DNA from: Streptomyces poriferorum
GTDB taxonomy: Bacteria > Actinomycetota > Actinomycetes > Streptomycetales > Streptomycetaceae
Direction: 5' to 3'
Assembly: GCF_019399235.1 (NCBI RefSeq)
Contig: NZ_JAELVH010000023.1
Coordinates: forward strand, 1-46,898
Length of the DNA stretch: 46,898 nt
Positions 16,580 through 27,294 of this stretch are shown here, piece after piece (the stretch's first letter is position 1; each line of letters starts with the position of its first letter). The translations under genes and the position numbers were made by a program. The notes beneath the pieces are model-generated. The model saw only the letters and a program-made list of their open reading frames with translations. It did no database searches and was not told the origin of the DNA.

Positions 16580-16658
16580 GCAATGCAAGATACCAGCCCG
16601 GGAGGCGCCGCTTCCGCAGCTGTCCGCAGCCGTGAGATCTCGGCAACTCCCGCGCAAT

Positions 16659-16702
16659 GAAATGCGGCGGAAACATCCAAGTCCCTCCGACGAAACGCGC
16701 AC
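16659..16702 (+). promoter_or_regulatory. GlnR-box candidate upstream of amtB
   Basis: GAAAC (16670-16674), six bases, GTCCC (16681-16685), six bases, GAAAC (16692-16696) reproduce the 11-base spaced half-sites of the Streptomyces GlnR consensus (gTnAc-n6-GaAAc repeated). A weaker GAAAT lies one step upstream at 16659. The amtB promoter is the classic GlnR target, so control by nitrogen status is expected. Confidence 0.7.
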
Positions 16703-16755
16703 CGGTCACGCTCTCAGTCGCCCGCACCGCACGCGCCCCGAGGAGGAACTCCCCC

Positions 16756-18416
<1,661 letters not shown>

Positions 18417-18602
18417 TTGACCCTTGCGGCATGGCGGAGACCGCGGGGCGATGCCGGTCCCGGTCCTGCGCGGCACGTGGGCCGGGTCCCGGTCCTGCGT
18501 GCCCCGGTGGAAGGAAGCACTTGCCTCCTCCATCAGGGCAACGGGCCGTTCTGCACCGCCGGTTGACGCTCCCGGAGAGACGCGCGACTCCCCCGGCAGC
18601 CG

Positions 18603-18863
18603 GTGCGGGGCGACCGTGCGGCGCGGACGCCCGTACGGATCGACGCCGCCGAGCGGCTGACGTCCGTCGCCGAGACCGCCGAGGCCCACCTCGGCCTGCT
18701 GCGGACGGCCACCGAACCGCAGACCACCGACGATGCCCGGGCCCGGATCGGCTCGCTGCTCCCGGCTGATCTGCGCGGCTGGGCGGCGCCCTCCCCCGGG
18801 GGCGAGGACCGGACCTCGGATCAGGTCTCGCGAGCGCGGCCTGATCCGGAGGGCAGGTCCTGA
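18603..18863 (+). CDS. Short hypothetical ORF, possible gene remnant
   Basis: The 86-codon frame starts GTG and has very strong G/C third positions through IDAAERLTSVAETAEAHLGL and ARIGSLLPADLRGW, so it looks like real or recently real coding sequence. The last ~15 codons run into the opposite-strand response regulator and look like read-through. No signal peptide, membrane helix or known motif is visible. It may be the trimmed end of a larger gene. The stretch 18417-18602 before it holds two copies of GTCCCGGTCCTGCG and no gene. Confidence 0.35.
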   Translation: MRGDRAARTPVRIDAAERLTSVAETAEAHLGLLRTATEPQTTDDARARIGSLLPADLRGWAAPSPGGEDRTSDQVSRARPDPEGRS

Positions 18864-19513
18864 CTCCGCCGCAGCAGGCCCGCGTCCAGCGCCACCACCA
18901 CCGCGCGCGTGCGGTCGTTCACATCGAGCTTGGCGAAGATCCGCAGCAGATGGGTCTTCACCGTGGCCTCGCCGATGAACAGCCGGCGGCCGATCTCCAC
19001 GTTGGACAGCCCGTCCGCGACCGCCTGGAGCACCTCGGACTCACGGGCGGTCAGGGTGACGGGTACGGGACGGCGCATCCTGGCCACCAGGCGCTGGGCC
19101 ACCCGCGGGGCCAGGACCGTCTCGCCCCGGGACGCCGAGTGGATCGCGTCGACCAACTACTCACGGGTGGCGTCCTTGAGGAGGTAACCGGTGGCGCCCG
19201 CCTCGACGCCCCGCTCGATGTCCGCGTCGGTGTCGTACGTGGTCAGGATCAGTACCCGGGTCGGGGCCTCGCCCGCGACGATCTCCAGGGTGGCGCCCAC
19301 CCCGTCCAGTACCGGCATCCGCAGGTCCAGCAGCGCCACATCGGGGCGGAGCCGCTCGACGAGCCGGACCGCCTCGCGGCCGTCGCCCGCTTCGCCGACG
19401 ATCTCGACGGTGGGTTCCGAGGAGAGCAGCGCGACGAGTCCGGCGCGCATCACCGTGTGGTCGTCGGCCAGGATGATCCGCAGCGGGGGCGCGGTGTCCG
19501 TATCGGATGTCAT
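18821..19513 (-). pseudogene. NarL-family response regulator interrupted by an in-frame TAG
   Basis: The first part (118 residues from ATG 19513) is a complete receiver domain: ADDH acid pair at 17-18, phosphoacceptor Asp63 in LLDLRMP, Lys113 in LLKDATRE. A TAG at 19157-19159 then follows, and the same frame continues LVDAIHSASRGETVLAPR and a full LuxR-type HTH (LTARESEVLQAVADGLSNVEIG, ATVKTHLLRIFAKL). The natural family sequence reads DATREELVDAI, so one base change (GAG to TAG) explains it. Without readthrough the DNA-binding half is not made. The ribosome site GGAGTG and a 1-base gap from the kinase gene show that this was a normal operon member. Confidence 0.85.
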
Positions 19514-19514
19514 G

Positions 19515-20702
19515 TCACTCCTGGCTGTCGGGGGCGAGCGGGATGGTGGCGAGGATCCGTGTGCCGTCACCGAGCGAGCTGGTGACGGTGAGGCCGCCGC
19601 CGAACTCGGCGAGCCGTTTGCGCATGCCGTCCAGGCCGAAACCGTGGGAGTCCTCGACGACGAACCCGCGTCCGTCGTCGGTGATCTCCAGCTCGACGGT
19701 GTCGGGTCCGTGCGCCAGGACCACGCCGACGGTGGTCGCCGCAGCGTGCTTGCGGACGTTGGCCAGGGACTCCTGGGTGCAGCGCAGCAGGGCGATCCGG
19801 GTCGGCCGGTCGCAGTCGATGTCGGCGAGGTCCGCCGTCACGTCGAGTCCGGTGTCCTCGGTGAAGCGGTCCAGGGTGCGGCGGAGCGTCACGGCGACCG
19901 ATCCGGGGGCCACGCCGCTGCGGGGGGCGGCGCCGACCAGGACCCGGGCCTCGGCGAGGTTCTCCCTGGCCGTCTGCTCGATGGACTGGAGCTGCTGGGC
20001 GCTGCGGTCGACGTCCACGGCCAGCTGTGACCTGGCCGCTTCGGCGAGCACGATGATGGAGGCGAAGCCCTGGGCGAGGGTGTCGTGGATCTCCCGGGCC
20101 AGGCGTTCGCGTTCCTCGGCCGCGCCCTGGCGCTGGTAGACCTCGGCCAGTTCGAGCTGGGTGCTCTTCAACTCGGCGCGCAGAGCCGCTCGTTCGTCGC
20201 GTTGCGCCAGCGCGCGGGGCGTCAGCAGTGCCATCACGACGGCCACCGCCCAGACGCCGAGGGAGGAGATGGTGTTCGTGAGGAACACGTCCGGCTGCCC
20301 GCCCTCGCGCAGGCTGCCGCCGAGGGTGATCGCCAGGGCGCCGAGGCCGGTGAACAGGACGGCGCCCCGGGGGCTGTCCGCGAAGACGATGAACTGGGTG
20401 AGCGTCACGGTGTAGAAGACCCCGAAGCCGTCACCGAGGTACGAGAGCAGCCCCAGCACGACGACGAGGGCGCAGAGGTAGCCGTATCCGGCCGCCGGCT
20501 GCCCGGCAGGGCGCGTACGCACCAGGCCGTAGCAGAGGGCGAGCACGGCCGTCAGCGCGAGGATCCCGAGTTTGCGGTCCGTGGGGGTGCCGCCCGCCAT
20601 CGTGATCAGGGTGACCAGGGCGATCAGCCCCCAGGAGAAGACCTCCCACCCGTGAAGCACCCAGATCCAGACGGGATCGCCGCGCCGAGGCCGTTGAAGC
20701 AT
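19515..20702 (-). CDS. NarL/DesK-type sensor histidine kinase
   Basis: The 395-residue product has five or six membrane segments in the first 165 residues, a coiled linker (QRDERAALRAELKSTQLELAEVYQRQ), the HisKA_3 phosphoacceptor box ERLAREIHDTLAQGF with His206, and an HATPase_c domain with Asn315, DDGRGF (342-347) and GFGLDGM (354-360). It autophosphorylates and should signal to the receiver encoded next. The gene starts 5 bases after the MMPL transporter gene. Confidence 0.93.
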   Translation of the reverse strand: MLQRPRRGDPVWIWVLHGWEVFSWGLIALVTLITMAGGTPTDRKLGILALTAVLALCYGLVRTRPAGQPAAGYGYLCALVVVLGLLSYLGDGFGVFYTVTLTQFIVFADSPRGAVLFTGLGALAITLGGSLREGGQPDVFLTNTISSLGVWAVAVVMALLTPRALAQRDERAALRAELKSTQLELAEVYQRQGAAEERERLAREIHDTLAQGFASIIVLAEAARSQLAVDVDRSAQQLQSIEQTARENLAEARVLVGAAPRSGVAPGSVAVTLRRTLDRFTEDTGLDVTADLADIDCDRPTRIALLRCTQESLANVRKHAAATTVGVVLAHGPDTVELEITDDGRGFVVEDSHGFGLDGMRKRLAEFGGGLTVTSSLGDGTRILATIPLAPDSQE

Positions 20703-20707
20703 GCCCG

Positions 20708-22918
20708 TCAGCCTACGTGGGGGACGGGCAGGTCTGCGGGGGCCGACGGGACGCTGCCGGGCCTGCGGCGGAGCGGGCGCCAGGCACGCTCGCCGAGGAG
20801 CAGCAGGGCGGCGGGAAGGATCATCATCCGGATGACCACGGCGTCCAGCAGGACCGCGACCGCCAGGCAGAAGCCCATCTGCTTCATCTCGGTGAGGTGC
20901 AGGAAGACGAAGGCCGCGAAGATCGTGACCATGACCAGGGCCGCGCTCGTCACCACCTTGGCCGAGCGCTCGATGCCGTCGAGCACCGCCTCGCGGGCCG
21001 TCATCCCGTGGTCCATGGCCTCCTTGATCCGGCTGACGACGAAGACCTGGTAGTCCATCGACAGGCCGAACAGCAGCACGAAGAGGAAGAGCGGCACCCT
21101 GGACGCGATCGCGCCGAGGGAGTCGAAGTCCAGCAGGCCCTCGGCCCAGGTGCCCTGGAAGACCAGGACGAGTGCGCCGAGCGCGGCGGCCGCGGAAAGC
21201 AGGTTCAGTACGACTCCGAGCAGGCCGACGATCACCGAGCGGAACGCCACCGCGGTCGTGACGAAGGTGAGCAGCAGGAGGAATCCGATCACCAGCGGCA
21301 GCTTGCTCCGCTCGTGGTGCACATAGTCCTGGCCGCGGGCCACGTCACCGCTGACCCCCGTGTCCACCGCCGTCAACTCACCCACGGTCGACGGGATGTA
21401 GCGGTCGCGCAGGTGGTCCAGCGACGTGATCGCCTCGTCGGAGGGCGCCGGGTGCGGCACCGCCAGTTCCAGCACGCTGGTCCGGCCGTCGGCTGACGTG
21501 CGCACCACGGGCTCGCCGGTGCGGGAGAAGAGCGGGTCCGCCTGGGCGGTCCGGCCGAGTTCGGTCAGGGCCTTCCTGACCTCGGGGGCCTGTTCCGGGG
21601 TGCCGCGGGTCACCACTTCGTGCTTGACCAGAAGTTCGGGGAACGCCGTGGTCAGCCGGTCGTACACCTGCATGGCCGGGATGTCGCGGGAGAAGGTGTC
21701 CCGGCCGGGGTCGACAAGTTTGAGGCCCAGCGCGGGCGCCGCCACGGCGAGCATGACCAGGACCGAGACGCAGAGGGTGATCGCGGGGTGGCGCCGGGCG
21801 GGCCGCATGAGGGCGCCGAAGACCCGGCCGTTCTCGGGCTTCGCCGTCTTCGTCACGACCGGCGCGCCCCGCTCCGCCCGCCGGGCGGACTTCTTCGCGG
21901 CACGGCGTTCGGCGCGGTGGCCGAGCTTCACGAGCAGCGCGGGCAGCACGGTGAGCGAGCTGAGGACGGCCACGGCGACCACCAGGACGGTGCCGGTCGC
22001 CAGCGAGGAGAAGATGACGTCGGTGGCCAGGTAGAGGGTGGCGGTGCAGACGATCACGGCGAGGCCGGAGACCACGACGGCCCGGCCCGCGGTCGCCGCG
22101 GCGAGTTCCACGAGCGCTTCGGAGCTGAGGCGCCCGGCTGCCCGGGACCGTTCCTCACGTTCGCGCTTGAGGTAGAAGAGGGTGTAGTCGACGCCGACCG
22201 CGAGGCCCATGAGCAGGATCATGTTGGTCCCGACACCGGGGTCGGGCATCAGGTGCGAGGCCAGCATGGCCAGGCCCATCGTCGCGGCGATCGAGGAGAG
22301 CGCCAGGAGCAGCGGCACACCGGCCATGACGACCGAGCCGAACACGATCAGCAGGATGACGAGCGTCACCGGCAGGGAGAGGCGCTCGGACAGTGCGAGG
22401 TCCTCGCCGCGCTGGTCGTTGACGCCCTTGCTGATGGCGGGCGATCCGGTCTCCTCCACGATCAGGTCCGGGTGGGTGTCGGCCACCTGCGCGGTCCGGT
22501 CGAGGAGCGGGACGACGTTCTTCCGGGCGTCGAGTTCGGCGCCCTTCATGACCACGGTCACGCGCAGGGCCGTGCCGTCCTCGGAGCGGACGGGCGGCGC
22601 CACGTCGGCCACCTCGGGCAGCGCGTCCATCCGGGCGGTGAGGTCGCGGGCCGCCGCGTCGGCGCGTTCCGGGTCCAGGGGGCCCGACCTGGCGCGGATC
22701 AGGACGTGTTCGGTGGGCCGGCGCTGGAGTCCGGCGTCGGTGGCCATCGACTCGGCACGGCCCGCCTCGCCGACCCAGAAGTCCTTGGTGGTGGCGGGGT
22801 TGTTGCCGGCGGCGATGCCCGCGCCGAGGCACAGCAGCACGAAGAGGAACCAGCCGACGATCGCGCGCCACGGGTGCCGGGCGCTCCAACGGGCCATACG
22901 TACGGGTCGCGTTCTCAT
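20708..22918 (-). CDS. MMPL-family RND transporter
   Basis: The 736-residue product is an MmpL-type exporter of lipids or hydrophobic compounds: two repeats of a lone N-terminal helix, a large outer domain and five grouped helices. Landmarks include MARWSARHPWRAIVGWFLF at the start, ILLMGLAVGVDYTLFYLKREREE (TM4 Asp/Tyr pair) and LFGLSMDYQVFVVSRIKEAMD in the second half. ATG 22918 is the best-fitting start; ATG 22897 is an alternative. It heads an MMPL-kinase-regulator operon, suggesting efflux in response to envelope stress. Confidence 0.9.
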   Translation of the reverse strand: MRTRPVRMARWSARHPWRAIVGWFLFVLLCLGAGIAAGNNPATTKDFWVGEAGRAESMATDAGLQRRPTEHVLIRARSGPLDPERADAAARDLTARMDALPEVADVAPPVRSEDGTALRVTVVMKGAELDARKNVVPLLDRTAQVADTHPDLIVEETGSPAISKGVNDQRGEDLALSERLSLPVTLVILLIVFGSVVMAGVPLLLALSSIAATMGLAMLASHLMPDPGVGTNMILLMGLAVGVDYTLFYLKREREERSRAAGRLSSEALVELAAATAGRAVVVSGLAVIVCTATLYLATDVIFSSLATGTVLVVAVAVLSSLTVLPALLVKLGHRAERRAAKKSARRAERGAPVVTKTAKPENGRVFGALMRPARRHPAITLCVSVLVMLAVAAPALGLKLVDPGRDTFSRDIPAMQVYDRLTTAFPELLVKHEVVTRGTPEQAPEVRKALTELGRTAQADPLFSRTGEPVVRTSADGRTSVLELAVPHPAPSDEAITSLDHLRDRYIPSTVGELTAVDTGVSGDVARGQDYVHHERSKLPLVIGFLLLLTFVTTAVAFRSVIVGLLGVVLNLLSAAAALGALVLVFQGTWAEGLLDFDSLGAIASRVPLFLFVLLFGLSMDYQVFVVSRIKEAMDHGMTAREAVLDGIERSAKVVTSAALVMVTIFAAFVFLHLTEMKQMGFCLAVAVLLDAVVIRMMILPAALLLLGERAWRPLRRRPGSVPSAPADLPVPHVG

Positions 22919-22961
22919 GCGTCCATGCTGGTTCGCGGGGCCCTTCGCCCGGCAGCCCCGG

Positions 22962-22993
22962 CCGGTGGAACCCGGGGTCCACCGGCCGGTGGA
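22962..22993. promoter_or_regulatory. Three-armed CCGGTGGA repeat upstream of the MMPL operon
   Basis: CCGGTGGA (22962-22969), TCCACCGG (22978-22985) and CCGGTGGA (22986-22993) give a dyad plus a direct repeat 44-75 bases upstream of the MMPL start. This is a plausible regulator site. Confidence 0.4.
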
Positions 22994-23058
22994 CACGGAC
23001 CCGGGGGCCTGCCCCCGTACGGGAGTCGGCAGCCGGCCGCGTACGGATCAGCCAGAGG

Positions 23059-23679
23059 TCAGGGGCGGGCCTCCAGCCGTGCCTCCACCCGTGCCTCCAC
23101 CCGTGCCTCCAGGCGGGCCTTCGCCTCGGGCCACTCGTCGGCGAGCAGGGAGAAGTAGACGGTGTCGCGCCAGGTTCCGTCGGGACGGCGGCGGTGGCGC
23201 CGCAGCACCCCTTCGCGGTGGGCGCCGAGCCGGGCGATCGCCTCCTGGGAGCGGACGTTGAGGTGGTCGGTCTTCAACTGCACGCGCCCCATGCCCAGTT
23301 CCTCGAAGGCGTGGCCGATCAGGAGCAGCTTCGTCTCGGTGTTGACCGCCGAGCGCCAGTGGGCGCGGCCGTACCACGTCGAGCCGATCTCCAGGCGTTC
23401 GTGGGCCGCGTCGATGTCCATGTACGTGGTCCAGCCGACCGCCCGTCCGCTCGCGCGGTGGATGACGGCGAACGGGACGTACGCCCCGTTCGCGAGCAGC
23501 TCCGTGAGCTTCTCGCCGAGCTCCTGCGGGGTGCGCGGGGTCGGTCCGCCCTGCCAGCGCCAGACCTCGTCGTCACCTCCGCCGGCGGCGAAGAGGTCGT
23601 CGAGGTGGTCCGGGGAGAGCGGTTCGACGCGGACGTGGCGGCCGGTCAGGGTCACGGGAAGCGGGGTCGTGGCAGACAT
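23059..23679 (-). CDS. GNAT-family N-acetyltransferase with repetitive tail
   Basis: The 206-residue product is RimJ/RimL-like: LTGRHVRVEPLSPDHLDDLF, PFAVIHRASGRAVGWTTYMDID, STWYGRAHWRSAVNTETKLLLIGHAFEEL, RVQLKTDHLNVRSQEAIARLGAHREGVLRRH. The last 16 residues are a tandem tetrapeptide (EARV/EARL), encoded by a 12-base repeat (23070-23120) that could change length by slippage. The acceptor is unknown. Confidence 0.88.
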   Translation of the reverse strand: MSATTPLPVTLTGRHVRVEPLSPDHLDDLFAAGGGDDEVWRWQGGPTPRTPQELGEKLTELLANGAYVPFAVIHRASGRAVGWTTYMDIDAAHERLEIGSTWYGRAHWRSAVNTETKLLLIGHAFEELGMGRVQLKTDHLNVRSQEAIARLGAHREGVLRRHRRRPDGTWRDTVYFSLLADEWPEAKARLEARVEARVEARLEARP

Positions 23680-23741
23680 GCCGGCATGCTAGCCCATTTC
23701 GAACTAGGCCTAAAAGCAATATGCACTAGTACGAAACAGGC

Positions 23742-24506
23742 TCAGTGCGGCGGTTCCGCGTCCGCCGTGCCCGTCCGGGCCTGGCGCAGGGCCGCCGCCG
23801 CGGCCCGGATCGCGGGCAGCTTCGCGTACAGCGCCTCGCCGGGGCAGTTGGTCTGGTAGGCGTCACGGTGGCCCGAGATGACGTGCAGCACGGCCGCCTC
23901 GCCCTTCGCGTACCGGCTCGCGTCGTTCGTGGAGACCAGCCGCACCCTGCCCTGCGGATCGGCCCCGGGCCGCAGCTTCCACGCGGCCACCTCGGCGAGC
24001 GCCCGGACGATGGCCTTCGGCACCTCGGCCCCGCGCCCGTAGTTGCCCAGCACCGCTATGCCCACGCTGTCGGCGTTGAAGCCCGTGGTGTGCGCCCCGC
24101 GGACCTGTCGCGTGATGCCTCCGGCCCGGCCCTCGTAGATCGTGCCGCACCGGTCGACGAGGAAGTTGTAGCCGATGTCGTCCCAGCCGTTGCCCTTGAT
24201 GTGGGACTCCTCGACCGCCCGCAGCATGCGCGGCACGTCGGCGCAGTCGTAGGTGTTGGACTCGCCCGTGTGATGGATGAAGACCGCCCGCACGGCGCCC
24301 GTGTAGACCGCGTGCTCCCGCACCATGCCCTCGTCCGCGTGCCAGGCCGCCCGGGTGACGATCGTCGGCTGCGCCACCCCGCGCGCCCGCTCGTGGACCT
24401 GGGCCTGCGGTGGGGGCGCTGCGAAACGCACCGGGGCGTCCCGCAGCACCAGAAGGGTGAGCGGGAGGACCGCGGCGGCCGGCCAGAGTCGGTGACGGAG
24501 CCACAT
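23742..24506 (-). CDS. Secreted PGRP-type N-acetylmuramoyl-L-alanine amidase
   Basis: The 254-residue product has an N-terminal signal/anchor (residues 1-30) and a peptidoglycan-recognition amidase domain. Zinc ligands are His78 (FIHHTGESN), His213 (ISGHRDAYQ) and Cys221 (TNCPGE), with Tyr113 (IGYNFLVD) as the catalytic partner, so it should cut the amide between muramic acid and L-Ala. It lies downstream of the membrane protein gene in the same direction with a 149-base gap. The role is probably wall remodelling. Confidence 0.9.
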   Translation of the reverse strand: MWLRHRLWPAAAVLPLTLLVLRDAPVRFAAPPPQAQVHERARGVAQPTIVTRAAWHADEGMVREHAVYTGAVRAVFIHHTGESNTYDCADVPRMLRAVEESHIKGNGWDDIGYNFLVDRCGTIYEGRAGGITRQVRGAHTTGFNADSVGIAVLGNYGRGAEVPKAIVRALAEVAAWKLRPGADPQGRVRLVSTNDASRYAKGEAAVLHVISGHRDAYQTNCPGEALYAKLPAIRAAAAALRQARTGTADAEPPH

Positions 24507-24655
24507 GGGACCACCCTGCGGCCTCTGTGCCCGGCGCGCAGATACGGTGGCCGATCGGGTGAAACCGCAGGTCCGGACCGCGCGCCGCTCAGGGCGGGCA
24601 GCCCGCGCCCCGATATCCGGGCCGCGCCCCGGCCGGGCGCCCCTACATCCCGGCC

Positions 24656-26335
24656 TCAGCAGCCCCTGTGGCGCGGCAGCCGGTACGTCGAGTCCAGGCG
24701 GTACGTCCCGGCCCTGGGCACGGTCAGCCTCGTCCACTCGCCGTCCTGCCGCAGGCACCCCCGGTGGGCGCCGTCGACGCCGCGCACCCGCAGCCACGGC
24801 GAATGCGCGAGGCGGACGGTCACCGAGCCCGCCTCGGGCATCCGCACCACCAGCTCGGCGTCGTCGCCGCGTACGACCTGGGCGGGGGCCTCCACCAGCG
24901 GCCTCGCGCCCCGCACCCGGTAGATCGTCCACCCGTCGTCCTGCCACACCTGCTTCAGCCAGGGCTGCCCGGCCCTGACCAGCGCCGCCTCGGCCTCGGC
25001 GGGCCCGTCGGGCTGACCGTGGTGCAGCACCACATAGCCGACGGCCCACCGGTCCAGCCAGGCCCGGTAGTCGTCGGGGGACAGCGCCCCGTCGTAGAAG
25101 AGCCGCCCGCGCTCGACGTCCAGCTGGCGGTTCCAGCCGCGCGCCATGTTCACGTGCGGGGCGAGCACGGCCGCCTCCCGGTGGTTGCGGGCCGGAACGA
25201 CCTCGACGCGGCCGAGCCCGGCGCCCAGGCGGTCCAGCTCACCGGTCACCCCCTCGGTGCGGGACGCCCAGGACGGCACCTCGGTGGACACCCGGAGGTC
25301 GTCCACGGTCTTGTCGACCAGCCAGTTGGCGGACAGCACGAGGGCCACCGCCACCACGGCCGTCCGCGCCCACGCCTTCTCCCCGACGAGGGCGAGGACC
25401 GCCATGAACAGCACGGGCACGGCGACCAGACCCAGCAGCCGCTCCACGTTCGTACCGATCGGGGAGGCGATGAGGTAGGTGAGGAGGACACCGACGGCGT
25501 ACACCACGGCCCCGTACCGCAGCAGCCGCCACTCCCGCCCCACCGGCGCAGCGACCGCGAGGACGGCACAGACGACGATCGGCATCCACAACCGGTTGGC
25601 GTGCATGGGCTGTTCGCCCTCGAACGGGAAGAGCACCGTGGTCGCGCCCACCACGGCGAAGAACGGCACCATCAGCACCGCGCCCTTCCGCCACTGCCGG
25701 TCCATCAGATACGCCGCCCCCGCCACCACGAGGAACAGTCCCGCTACCGGACTGGCCATCGTCGCCAGCGCCCCGGCCACCACCGCGGTCACCGAACGGT
25801 GCGCGTACAGGCAGGCGACGAGCCCGACGGCGACCCCGAGCGCGAAGGTCGTACGCCCCGACGCGACGTTGCACCACAGGGCGAGCGCCGCCAGGACCGC
25901 CGGAAGGACGGCGTGCGGCACACCCCTGCGCGCGAACAGGAGGGCCATGAACCAGGTGCCGGCGATCCCGGCGGCCACGGACACCGTCCGCACGCCGAAG
26001 AAGGCCATCACATACGAGGAGAAGACGCTGTAGTTGGCCGTGTGCATCCCCCCGTACCAGGAGAGGTTGTAGGCCGCGCCCGGGTGGCGGGCGGTGAACC
26101 CCGACCAGGCCAGCTGTGCGGCCAGGTCACCGCCGCCGGTGGCCAGGACGGCCGCCCACACGCCGTAGAGGGGAAGGACGACGGCCACGGCGACGACCGG
26201 CACCCGGTGCCGCCGCCACCACGACGCGCGGCCCTCCGGCTCCCGGTCCCCCCGCGCCCCGTCCCGCTGCCGGGGAATGCGACCCCGGTCGACGTCCCCT
26301 GCCGCTGCTGTCCGCAACTCCCCGTTGGCATACAC
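24656..26335 (-). CDS. Multi-pass integral membrane protein, glycosyltransferase-like
   Basis: The 559-residue product has about 10-12 membrane segments (residues 35-400, e.g. [59 protein letters not shown]) followed by a soluble C-terminal region ([39 protein letters not shown]). The architecture suggests a lipid-carrier-dependent glycosyltransferase of GT-C type, but I see no definitive catalytic Asp motif, so this is inference. The GTG at 26335 has a TAGGGT -10-like box 7 bases upstream, consistent with a leaderless message. Confidence 0.65.
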   Translation of the reverse strand: MYANGELRTAAAGDVDRGRIPRQRDGARGDREPEGRASWWRRHRVPVVAVAVVLPLYGVWAAVLATGGGDLAAQLAWSGFTARHPGAAYNLSWYGGMHTANYSVFSSYVMAFFGVRTVSVAAGIAGTWFMALLFARRGVPHAVLPAVLAALALWCNVASGRTTFALGVAVGLVACLYAHRSVTAVVAGALATMASPVAGLFLVVAGAAYLMDRQWRKGAVLMVPFFAVVGATTVLFPFEGEQPMHANRLWMPIVVCAVLAVAAPVGREWRLLRYGAVVYAVGVLLTYLIASPIGTNVERLLGLVAVPVLFMAVLALVGEKAWARTAVVAVALVLSANWLVDKTVDDLRVSTEVPSWASRTEGVTGELDRLGAGLGRVEVVPARNHREAAVLAPHVNMARGWNRQLDVERGRLFYDGALSPDDYRAWLDRWAVGYVVLHHGQPDGPAEAEAALVRAGQPWLKQVWQDDGWTIYRVRGARPLVEAPAQVVRGDDAELVVRMPEAGSVTVRLAHSPWLRVRGVDGAHRGCLRQDGEWTRLTVPRAGTYRLDSTYRLPRHRGC

Positions 26336-26416
26336 CCGGGCAACCCTAGGACAACGCACCCCGGCGGCACACGGGCGATATCCTGGGGAGAGCGGGGACC
26401 GGTGACGGTCGCCGCA

Positions 26417-26475
26417 CGGCGGTGGGGCCCGCCGTACCCGAACTGCGGCGCGGATGCCGCCAACGGTCCCTACTT
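26417..26475 (+). promoter_or_regulatory. Probable fluoride riboswitch aptamer upstream of fluC
   Basis: GGCGGTGGGGCCCGCC (26418-26433), then AACTGC (26441-26446), a GCGGC...GCCGC stem, and CAACGGTCCCTAC (26461-26473) line up segment by segment with the crcB motif. GGGGCC can pair with GGTCCC as the long-range stem. Some normally conserved bases differ (GGTG for GATG, CAACG for TGATG), so function is not certain. Placement about 55 bases before fluC strongly supports it. Confidence 0.55.
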
Positions 26476-26527
26476 GCGTACGTGCGAGCCCGTGTCCGGC
26501 GCGGGCGCCCCGGCAGGTAGGAGACGT

Positions 26528-26947
26528 GTGTCCACGAAGAAGGCCCCCCACCCGCAGGCCCCTGTCGTCGCGGTGGTCGCGCTCGGCGGCGCGGCGGGCG
26601 CCTCGGCCCGCTACGGAGCCGCGCTGCTGTGGCCCACGGCGACGGGCGGATTCCCGTGGACGACCCTCGTGGTGAACGTCGTCGGCTGTGCGGTGATCGG
26701 TGTGTTCATGGTGGTGATCAGCGAGGCCTGGACTCCGCACCGCCTGGTCCGGCCGTTCTTCGGCACCGGAGTACTGGGCGGGTTCACCACCTTCTCCACA
26801 TACGCCGTGGACATCGAGCGGCTCGTCGACAGCGGCCGGGCCCGTACCGGTCTGGTCTATCTGGCCGTGACGCTGCTCGCGGCCCTCGCGGCCGTGTGCG
26901 GCGGGGTGTGGCTGACGCGCCGCGTTCTCACATGGAGGCAGGCATGA
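26528..26947 (+). CDS. crcB: Fluoride ion exporter FluC/CrcB, subunit 1
   Basis: The 139-residue product is a four-helix Fluc channel subunit: [32 protein letters not shown] (conserved Asn) and [17 protein letters not shown] (fluoride-coordinating Phe box and sodium site). Fluc channels are dual-topology dimers that expel fluoride. GTG 26528 has AGGAG 6 bases upstream. The stop overlaps the next gene (ATGA), and a second, divergent fluC follows, so the channel may be a heterodimer. Confidence 0.92.
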   Translation: MSTKKAPHPQAPVVAVVALGGAAGASARYGAALLWPTATGGFPWTTLVVNVVGCAVIGVFMVVISEAWTPHRLVRPFFGTGVLGGFTTFSTYAVDIERLVDSGRARTGLVYLAVTLLAALAAVCGGVWLTRRVLTWRQA

Positions 26948-27294
26948 CAACGCCGAACACCACCCCGGGCCTGCGCCTGACCGTCCTGGCCGGCGAGTCC
27001 GACACCTGGCACCACCGCCCGGTCTGCACCGAGATCGTGCACCGGGCGCACGCGGCGGGTCTGGCGGGCGCCAGCGTGTTCAGGGGCATCGAGGGCTTCG
27101 GCGCCTCCTCGATGATCCACACCCAGCGGCTGCTGTCGCTCAGCGAGGATTTGCCGGTCGCGGTGGTGATCGTGGACACGGAGGCGAGGATCCGCGCGTT
27201 CCTGCCGCTGATCGCCGAACTGACCGGCGGCCCGGTCACGCTGGACTCCTGCGAGATCGTCCGCTCCGCGCCCGGTCCCGGCGAGGGCTCGTGA
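26944..27294 (+). CDS. DUF190 protein between two fluC genes
   Basis: The 116-residue product has the PII-like fold of DUF190: [67 protein letters not shown]190 genes commonly lie beside crcB and may act as small signalling or regulatory subunits. It overlaps both neighbours by 4 bases (ATGA and GTGA), so it is translationally coupled. Binding of a nucleotide is plausible but not shown. Confidence 0.88.
   Translation: MTTPNTTPGLRLTVLAGESDTWHHRPVCTEIVHRAHAAGLAGASVFRGIEGFGASSMIHTQRLLSLSEDLPVAVVIVDTEARIRAFLPLIAELTGGPVTLDSCEIVRSAPGPGEGS

Noticed and set aside
24668..26500. Long plus-strand frame opposite the membrane protein gene
   Set aside because: It is antisense to a gene with clear membrane segments; only its last 139 codons (fluC) are real.
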